Positions 56,616 through 64,000 of a DNA stretch of 64,000 nucleotides are shown here, one piece after another (within the stretch, counting starts at the first letter, position 1; each line of letters begins with the position of its first letter). The stretch is from Schistocerca nitens (taxonomy: Eukaryota > Arthropoda > Insecta > Orthoptera > Acrididae), in contig NC_064619.1 in assembly GCF_023898315.1 (NCBI RefSeq), positions 498,762,594 through 498,826,593 of the forward strand. The letters run 5' to 3'. A program made the position numbers and the translations under genes. The notes under the pieces were generated by a model. That model did not search any database. It was not told the origin of the DNA and was given only the letters and a program-made list of their open reading frames with translations.

Positions 56616-57554
56616 TATGCAAGCCAGATAAAACAGTAAGGTGGAGTGGTTAGTGTCCAAGTTGGTAGATGCCCCTTTTCAGGAAAAATTCATTGATTTT
56701 GTGGGCTCCTTCCAAGGAATAAGGTGGGGAACACCTATATTCTGATTTGTGTGAGGACACCTCTAAATGATTTACCTGGCTTCACCATACAAAGATTGCT
56801 ACCATACACGCTGCAGTGTCTAACCTACAGAGTATATTTAGTATTTTTGCTCCTCCCCAGGAGATTATAAAAGATAACACATGCTGCTTTACTTTAAGGG
56901 ACTTTAAACATTTATGGGAATCCAAAATCACACAACTATCTCTTATTATTATTATTATTGCACAAGCTACCAGTATGTATCACACTCTGACAAAGATGGC
57001 TCAGGGGATCTGTTTTAGGTGGCCTGCTCACACCAACTCAACCCTTGCTGTCACTATTTTAGAACAATGTCATCAGCTTTCTTCAATGCTAATTCAGAAA
57101 TCTTTTACCCTCACAACACTCCTTCAGTTTGCTACTAAGAATCCTCTGAGGATTAACACAAATGAAATAGCTAGAATGTCAACATGTTTACAGGATGAAA
57201 ATTATGGCTGCCATAGAAAGGTACATCTGCAGGTCATCAACAATCTCCATCAGCATGCTTCTCATCAAGCCCCACTACCATTAACCCTCAGAGTGATTCC
57301 ATGTAGATTTTGCAACACCATTTATGAATCCCATAAAGTTAATAGTAGAAGAAACACTCTCCAATGTTCCAAACATTGCCGAAGTCATGCTCCGAGCATT
57401 AAGCAAAATTATATGATCAAGAGGTCACCGTGTGCAATGATGGATAATGGTCATTATTTCATGGCACTGTGCATTTTATATCTGCTCCACTCTACCTCCA
57501 CAGATAAGAGAAGGCAGAGGAAATGGTGTGCACACTTAAACAGCAAATGATCAA

Positions 57555-59865
57555 ATTGGTTGAGGAAGTACCAACAGAGGCAGTTCTGAATCTATTCATC
57601 AATATGTACTGCATCATGCCAGTTGAAAGCCCATCAGGGTACTCCACAGGAGAGTGTCACAAACATTAAGGTACCTTCCACATTGCTAGTCAATGCCACT
57701 CAAGCTCACAGAGTTTCTTAATCCTGATCTTGCTTTCTGTGTGAGCATACAAATTAAAAAGAAATTATCTGGCTGTGTATTACCAAAGACGGAAGTCACA
57801 GACAGCAAATTGATGTAAACCTTAGCTATCTAGGATGGTGCCAAAAATAAGCTCTGCCCATAGAAACCAGCCACTCCTCTTCCATCTCCTTGTGAGGGCA
57901 GTAGGAGGCTTGACCACAGCACACGAAAGGGGAGGTTGGGAGGAGAGGGGTAGGAGGAGAGATGGCCTCACTTCAACTGAGAACACCCCCCCCCCCCCCC
58001 CCCCATGGTTGATGCACAATAATGTGTTCATGACGCTAAGAAGAGAAGTATTTGGGTAGTCCTCACATGACTGTGGTCAAACTACCCAAACTTCATTCAC
58101 ACATTCTACCAATCCACTGGGGTCACCACTGTTTACACTGCTTATAGCTCCATGTGCCATTCATAGTGGGAAGGAATCTGGTGTCTCATAATTATATCAA
58201 AATTACTTATAATGAGATTTGTTGATACTCACAGAGGCAGTTACCCGTGAGTAGCTTCCATATTAGAGCTAGGGTTACTTGTTACCAATCTGTTTCTGTT
58301 TTAAGGCGTAGACACTGAGCAGTCAATGGATACAGTCCATATACTGGTTGACAACAAATGAATTAATGGAATGTGGAGTGGACATCCACACAGACTGATG
58401 GCTAACTTACATCAGCATAGCTTAACCACTTAACACTGCAGTCCATCAGTTCAGCATAGCTACTGTTTATGAAATGGCCTATGGGATGGTTATTCCAGCT
58501 TTTCAGCAATTTGTAATTTTTGTGATTTTATTAATGTTGTGTGTTGTGTCAGTCCTGGCAGAAAATAACAAAAGAATACATTTCCCTCAAATTTATTTTA
58601 ATATGACACATTTTGCATTTATTTTCACTTCATCATCCTCTTCCCTACATGAATTATTTGCAAATTCTTTAAATTCCCAGCCCTCATGATTGTGGATTCT
58701 ACACATCCTCCAAACTTGTCTCCATCAACTTCATCATTCCACCCAGCTTCCAATCCAAGTCATTTGTAGATTCCAAGCCAACTCATACCTAACTCTATGC
58801 CTAAAGGCTCTCCACATCCTACCTCAAAACAACTTTAATGAATTACCAGTAACAGACAGACAGATACACAACACTAATGTTATTAATTCCTCCCTGTTCT
58901 TACTTATACAAGAACTTTTTCCTCTCTTTCTATTCTGTACTTTTGTTTCCTCTTCCCTCTCCTGGTTACACTTAGCCTAAATCCCATGTTTCCCTACCCC
59001 CAATCCTCTCACATTACACTCAGCCCAGTATATTAACTCATCAATCCTACTGTCATCTCAAGCCATACACCATCAAAAAATCACTATACCTCTCCTCTCC
59101 TAATTTATTCCCTCCCAGCACAGTTCCACTTGTTTCATTGTGGTGCTTTGTTTCAACTTCAGTTTCATTAGCGATAAGTTTTAATTTTTTATTTCTACTC
59201 TACTGCATTTTTCATAATTTAGAAAGACATAAATTTGTTATCTTTTCTCAAATTTTAAAACAATGCCTACAATTAAAAACATTTGTCAGATGAGAATATT
59301 TTCCTGTTGCCAGTTGAAAACTACCAATACATATAAGGATAAGTATGACATGAAATGTTGACCTCAGGTGTCAGGCTGCCACATTTATAGGCTTATATAA
59401 ATTTTTTAGCAATGTTATTTCATTTATCTAGTCTTTTAGACTTAATTTATTATACTAACTCACATTCTGATATTACTTTCATTTCAACCTTAGAAAGCTT
59501 ACAAATATCTGTACACTGGTGGGACTGTTACTAATCAGAATGACAAACAGTTCTTGTTTTGTAAATCCAGAATACATTTTAGGAGAAGTGAAACCAGCTT
59601 TTCATTAGAATTTATGGAATAAACTGATGCAAATGTTATGGACATTATCCAACTAATAATCTTCATGATATAAGAAACTTAATAAAGAGCATTGTTATTG
59701 GACATATTTCATGAATTTCAATACTAAAAGCAAAAAGCCATGTAAAACTTTATGTTGCAATTTGAGAGAAACAAATTAATGTGCATCTGGATATGGCCAA
59801 CAGTATACACTAGCAAGTTTTTGATTATAATCCATAAATTTTCTGTTTCTAACAGTCATATAGCA
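57555..59865. other. PDE8 intron, no gene recognised
   Basis: About 2.3 kb, including a homopolymer of about 17 C at 57987-58003. Open frames at 58474-58980 have a hydrophobic start but no recognisable domain. Confidence 0.5.
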
Positions 59866-59867
59866 AT

Positions 59868-60070
59868 ATAGCAGCGATGCTGAGTCACAGATAGGCAAAA
59901 CAAAGACTGTCAAACAAGTAAGCTTTCAGCCAAAAAGGCTTTCATCAAAATTAGACAAAACAGACACACACAAACCCAACTCTCACGTGCATGAACGCAG
60001 TCTCTGGCTGCCAAGACAGTATTTTTGTTGTGCCTACGTGTGACTCAGCATCTCCACTATCTGGTGAGTA
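59868..60070. repeat. Short element with inverted ends, probably Penelope-terminus derived
   Basis: GATGCTGAGTCACAGATAGG near 59876 and, complemented, GATGCTGAGTCACACGTAGG near 60035-60055 form inverted ends of about 40 bp around a CACACAAACCC-rich centre. On the minus strand the inner part reads TTGATGAAAGCC, GGCTGAAAGCTTAC and TTTGAC, recalling the GAAAGCTT...TTTGAC of the Penelope-like termini at 53580 and 56215. Confidence 0.6.
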
Positions 60071-60634
60071 GCAAACATACTTTTTAGAATGTTGTAATTA
60101 TTTCGGCCTGGATTTTCCATTGTGTGTTTCTCATAATGAATGACATAAGCAGTGATTGTTAAAAATGTATACAAGCAGTGGTGAATCAATCATCAGAGCC
60201 TCAGTTTTCTGACAGATTTTTGTGACCCAGTTTTGTTACAGTTTTACACAAATATGTAATTCTGAAAGAGAACATAATGTAAACCTGAATTTTTTGAAAT
60301 TTCTCTTGGTGCTACCAAATCATTAACTGCACTGCCTATAATGCAGCAAGTTGCAATTTTGGTGAAGCAGGTACTCATAAAATTCATTTACAGATGCTGC
60401 AGCATCAGAGATAACTGAGAAATGAAGATGAATATTTGCTCACTAACTGTTATGCCCTGTTATATTTCACAGTCCACTCTCACCTGTGAGTGCAGGTTAG
60501 TAAAATTAGAATAACCAAAAAAGTGACATACCATTGTATGACTTTAAAGAAGACTTCATATAACTGAATTTTAGCAATTTTTTGACACAGGCAATTACAA
60601 TTAATTCATTTTAATCCTGATTTAATTCAAACAA

Positions 60635-60827
60635 GTCAAATGGCTCTGAGCACTATGGGACTTAACATCTGTGGTCATCAGTCCCCTAGACTTAGAACTA
60701 CTTAAACCTAACTAACCTAAGGACATCACACACATCCATGCCTGAGGCAGGATTCGAACCTGCGACCATAGCGATCGCGCAGTTTCAGACTGAAGTGCCT
60801 AGAACTTCTCGGCCACACCAGCTAGCC
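60635..60827 (-). mobile_element. tRNA-derived SINE, third family, 7-bp duplication
   Basis: On the minus strand: GCTAGCTGGTGTGGCCGAGA (box A), GCAGGTTCGAATCCTGCCTC (box B), then a body ending in CATAGTGCTCAGAGCCATTT. CAAACAA flanks it at 60628-60634 and 60828-60834. The head resembles a tRNA with a long variable arm (Ser or Leu type). It lies about 100 bp from the donor side of the exon at 60931. Confidence 0.88.
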
Positions 60828-60930
60828 CAAACAAATGACTGAATGTTAATTGATATATATCCAAACTACAGTAAGATCATCATTGAAGCAGAAATTTGGA
60901 AGAAAAACGGCTTATAGTTTCACAACTTAC

Positions 60931-61079
60931 CTCTGTCGCTGGGTCTTCATCACGAGTGGTAGGTTTGGCAAATACGTTGACAAACTTGGCTAGATGTTCA
61001 AAATGCTTTGTCATGTCCGTAGCTAGGATCATGTCTATGACACTCTGACGAGCTCGTTTGTACATGTCACGTTCCAGTC
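60931..61079 (-). CDS. Pde8: PDE8-type cyclic nucleotide phosphodiesterase, coding exon (fourth from the 3' end)
   Basis: This exon encodes 49 codons of the phosphodiesterase catalytic (HD-type) domain, which hydrolyses cAMP to 5'-AMP in the cytosol. It contains RARQSVIDMILATDMTKHFE, which closely matches my memory of vertebrate PDE8 (ATEMTKHFEHVNKFVN). On the minus strand a pyrimidine-rich tract ending in TAG at 61080-61081 is the acceptor and GTAAG at 60926-60930 is the donor. The exon starts with two bases of a split codon and ends in phase 0, fitting the next exon. The first metal-binding histidines of the domain must lie in exons beyond the window. Family assignment is strong; PDE8 rather than another class I PDE rests on wording recalled from memory. 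Confidence 0.93.
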
Positions 61080-61439
61080 CTACAAAAATCAACAGTAACA
61101 GGTGGAAGACCACAACACACTGAGTGCATATACTACAATTTTGCATTAGACACTATTCCTGTTCTTCACTTATAGCAGATTTATTCACTTTTTTGTTATA
61201 TGAGACAGCATTATGATTCTCTGTGTATCATCTGAAAGATGGAAGCATTAATTAAGCAGCAACACATGGACTTGACACAAGAAAGAAAAGTTTTTTCAAA
61301 AGGGGGCTGCCATACTGGGAAGATGGACTATGTAGTTTACTTAATGGTAAGAAACATGCCTGCTTAAAAATGTTAGATTTCTAGCTGATCAGGATTTGAG
61401 AGCAGATTATAAAAGAAAATCAGCTGTAATGAAAAGGAA

Positions 61440-62200
61440 AGTCAGGCAAGTTGAAAACCATAGTTGGGAAAAATATATATTACAATACTGAATATGATGT
61501 AAGAGGAAGACAAGACAAAGCATGCAAAATAATCAAACATCTAAACAAAGAAGATAAAGACAATCTAGAAATAAACACAATATCTGAAACTAATTGGTTA
61601 CAATACTACAAAACACTCTGGACAGTTGCACAAGATACTCATGTGGTTCAGGTTGAAGCAGATAGCAATGTAGACCTAATAATGTTCATGGAATTACAGG
61701 GTACAGTAACTTCTAGCAAGTACAGGAAGACTCTAGGGTGTGATAAAATAATTACTGGACTGATAAAATATGGATCAAATACTACAAAATTAAGAATACA
61801 TGATTTTATGGAAGTGCTGCAATTTTAACAAAATGACCATTTCCAACTGCTGAAACCACATTATCAGGTGCCCAACATGGTTTTCACACAGGAAGATCAT
61901 GTTCAGACTCTACCTTCACCATGACACAACTAAGAATAGAATCTGTGCATCTCCATTATGAAGAAAAAATCAAGAGCATTTTTAGGACACAAGCCCATAT
62001 GAGTTAAGATTGAAATTGATAATCAGAACATAGATCAAGTTACTACATTTCAATGTATTTTTGTGTAGGGGGATCTTTAGGAAGACAAATGAAGAGATGG
62101 CTTGATCAATTTTGAAGGAGACGGAATTGGCCAGAAGTCCTTGATGTAGATGATTATGATCTGAGATATTACACTTTCTCCTTATAATAAATTGTAAATG
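61440..62200 (+). mobile_element. LINE RT remnant, unassigned clade
   Basis: 61451-61828 is open and includes RGRQDKACKIIKHLNKEDKD and YRKTLGCDKIITGLIKYGSN, similar to LINE RT domain starts (GxDxIxxxxLKYG). Then QHGFHTGRSCSDSTFTMTQL (about 61870-61930) matches the QxGFRxGRS motif in another frame. C-terminal wording (GRQMKRWLDQF; RRRNWPEVLDVDDYD) lies at about 62075-62155. The active-site region between is deleted. It is not a PDE8 exon: wrong strand and unrelated. Confidence 0.65.
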
Positions 62201-62354
62201 GCCTATTAACTACTTGCTCGCAAAATTCTAAGGTATATTTTGAATGAAGCAGCTCTATTAAACACCTATGTCAATGTACTACCATATTCTGCTTATATCT
62301 ACAGAGTGCTCCTAAAGGAAAAGAACATCAGGCTTCAACACACCATCAATGAAG

Positions 62355-62542
62355 CGATAGAGACGGAGCACAAGTTTGGGTTATTTTGTTAAGGATGAGG
62401 AAAGAAACAGGCCATGCTCTTTTAAAGGAACCATCCCAGCAAGCATGGAGCGATTCAGGGAAATCACAGAAAACTTAAATATGGATGGCCAGAAGAGAAC
62501 TGGAACTGTCATCCTCCCAAACGTGATTCTAGAGTGCTTCTA
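62355..62542 (-). mobile_element. Degenerate SINE relic of the 1620 family
   Basis: Shares GGAACCATCCCAGCA, GGGAAATCACAGAAAACTTA and GGATGGCCAGA with the minus-oriented copy at 54533-54774, but lacks part of the body and has a decayed tRNA-like head. Confidence 0.7.
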
Positions 62543-62710
62543 ACTTCTCTATATACATGCTAGGGGATATGGAGGTGACTGAGTAAGCAATGCTTTGAAC
62601 AGGAACTCACACCAGGCAATTAACTGTGCAACAGGAAGGCCCACATATACCGGGTGCAGAAAGCACTGGTAAGCTATGTTGGCTTTAGTAATTACTAAAT
62701 TTGTAATAAA

Positions 62711-63000
62711 CTAATATGGTTAACAACACCAAGAGTTAACAACTGTCACTAGGGGAACGGGCAGTGAGTGTACATGTATGTTTCATGTTAATTGGAATTG
62801 TTAACACACCCATTAGTTGGTTAGAAAAGGAATAATTGCTGAACTCAAGGCATACTAATATGTTTAACAACACAAACTGTTAACAACTACCAATAGAGGA
62901 AGGGGAAGTGAGTGTATGAAGTAGCACAAAATACTACACGTTTCATGTTATGTGGAATTGTTAGCACATTCATTAGTTGGTTAGAAAAGGAATAACTAAC
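62711..63000. repeat. Two-unit tandem repeat, about 145 bp period
   Basis: CTAATATGGTTAACAACACC (62711) and CTAATATGTTTAACAACACA (62855) begin two similar units. Both contain GTTAACAACT, GAGTGTA, GTTTCATGTTA, TGGAATTGTTA and CATTAGTTGGTTAGAAAAGG. The second has about 20 extra bases near 62917-62940. Confidence 0.8.
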
Positions 63001-63439
63001 AGATTCACAGCAAATTACTAACACTATTCCACACAGGAAATGGGATGTTGTGGATAACAGTATTTCACATTTTTGCTTCTATTGCATGGAAATGGCACAT
63101 TGCTGTCACAAATTATACATGTTTAGTTCTCACTGCAAGTACTCAACATGTACAGAGAAAGTTCAAAATCACCCCCTATATCCATTACATTGCAATGTAC
63201 ATGCCCATGAGATTCTCCACTACATGTATAATCTTACCTTGTGTCCTGGCTGCAGCAGCAATACAGTCACCTGTTGGTTTACACCATGTACTACACTGCT
63301 TGATATTACAGCTGTGATGTGAGGAAGGATAGCAAATAATGAAGTTATACTTATAGTTGTAAGCTGTAGAGCAGGAAAGATACAATATTAGGGTGCAAAA
63401 TTTAGTACATACAGCTGTCACCTCTGGCAATAAGAACAA

Positions 63440-64000
63440 TTCTAACCTAGCTGGGCATGACAGCCAACTGAGCTTGGATGAAAGATATGAATGGATTTAT
63501 TTTTCAAACCTGCTTCAGCTCCGTGTCCTAGTTCATCAATTCTAGGGGATGGTGAGGGGCGGTGCACCAGTCTTGCAGCAACCCATGAACAGAATTTTTC
63601 AATGTGTGGCAGATCTGGAAATGTACTGGCCAGACCAACATTCCATACACCACCAGTGTCAAGGCAGATGATCTGACCTGCATAGAGTCAACATTTGCTC
63701 TTCTGTTATCTGGTTGGAAGATAATTTCACAGAGACTTTGAAGGTAGGGTATAGTCACCAGTCTTGACACATCAGAAATGTAATGGCTGCTTTCCAAACT
63801 ACCTGCTATGCACACCAGAGGTGATGCTGTTGTGTACCTGATAATGACCCACACTGTCGCTCTATGTGCTCAGCCTGTATGATGATGACAATGAACACAA
63901 TCTGGCATCATTCATTCTCCTCTGAGCCTCCACACATGGATACATCCATTGTGCTGCTTTACATGGAACAGGGGACTTGTCTGAAAAGATGATGTGATGC
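63440..64000 (-). pseudogene. Tc1-like transposase relic at the window edge
   Basis: On the minus strand: FSDKS near 63980 (first catalytic region), VHNSITSGVH, then an open 108-codon stretch SPLVCIAGSLESSHYISDVS, IIFQPDNRRANVD (second Asp) and WPVHFQICHTLKNSVHGLLQ where SPDLSPIENVW would be expected. The reading continues past the right edge. The ends were not found. It is a third, older Tc1-like lineage. Confidence 0.7.

Larger units (their letters stand above)
50030..57550 (+). mobile_element. Ty3-type LTR retrotransposon fossil invaded by mariner and Penelope-like elements
   Basis: RT wording lies at about 52320-52700 (CPSKSPYASPLFLVP), RNase H at about 53040-53170 (QTNVSAFGIGDVLLQE; LIAYASRA), and integrase traces after the Penelope-like insertion at about 56640-56920 (FIDFVGSFQG; DNTCCFTLRDFKHLW). 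The stretch around 50030-50650 might be gag, judged weakly from a Tyr-Trp-rich helix segment. A mariner relic (51241-51897) and a Penelope-like element (53552-56302) sit inside it. It is heavily broken and old; LTRs were not found. Confidence 0.65.
32165..60930 (-). other. Three long introns of the PDE8 gene (32165-43066, 43197-48795, 48961-60930)
   Basis: The three introns are inferred from matching exon phases and GT-AG borders. Sizes are about 10.9, 5.6 and 12.0 kb, against exons of 130-165 bp. Most of the recognisable intron content is transposon-derived, and several elements lie antisense to the gene. Long, transposon-rich introns fit a large insect genome. Confidence 0.9.

Noticed and set aside
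58474-58980. Two adjacent open frames with hydrophobic starts
   Set aside because: No motif, low complexity, and located within an intron of PDE8.
61451-61828. Possible upstream exon of PDE8
   Set aside because: It is on the opposite strand and reads as a LINE reverse transcriptase start.

Overview
This is eukaryotic, AT-rich, intron- and transposon-dominated DNA. The mixture suggests a large-genome insect, most likely an orthopteran such as a grasshopper or locust. I infer this from the giant introns, the tRNA-headed SINE families, an RTE element with a (CAA)n tail, Penelope-like elements and Tc1 elements; several repeats look like ones I remember from Schistocerca, but no database was consulted. 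I see no bacterial or CRISPR features and no convincing intact tRNA or rRNA gene.

The one clear host gene is the 3' end of a PDE8-type cyclic nucleotide phosphodiesterase on the minus strand. Four coding exons (60931-61079, 48796-48960, 43067-43196, 32001-32164) join in frame through GT-AG introns of about 12.0, 5.6 and 10.9 kb and end in a stop codon. They encode the last ~201 residues of the catalytic domain and C-terminus. Earlier exons must lie beyond 64000.

The region downstream of the gene (1-32000) is a transposon field. It holds two broken Ty3-type LTR retrotransposon remnants (1-1181 and about 9300-12060), a solo LTR with a perfect 5-bp duplication (15179-15653), and three near-identical 1.42-kb Tc1-like transposons with TA duplications (1948-3369, 9929-11348, 24005-25426). 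The third Tc1 copy keeps an open 340-aa transposase with a DD32E spacing. Also present are a Penelope-like pair arranged head to head (6418-9310), tRNA-derived SINE and fold-back repeats (1620-1852, 6060-6417, 19874-20418), a CR1-like LINE (about 20560-25549) carrying Tc1 copy 3 in its 3' UTR, and a second Tc1 family (26388-29937) split by a LINE.

The introns of the phosphodiesterase gene carry more. Intron 32165-43066 holds a fold-back repeat cluster, a degenerate Penelope-like element of another lineage, a CR1-like LINE with PHD and esterase-like ORF1 traces, and an RTE LINE whose 5' half is inverted (twin-priming architecture) and which ends about 72 bp from a splice donor. Intron 43197-48795 holds SINEs, microsatellites and an internally deleted mariner. 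Intron 48961-60930 holds another mariner relic and a Ty3 remnant. That remnant was invaded by a Penelope-like element with inverted termini, a 13-bp duplication and hammerhead-ribozyme-like cores, which was in turn invaded by a SINE. Upstream of the last exon (61440-64000) are a LINE remnant, a SINE relic, a two-unit tandem repeat and a Tc1 relic that runs off the window edge.

Nothing here forms a gene cluster or pathway. The window's interest lies in its nested insertion history, its inverted retroelement structures and its candidate ribozymes.
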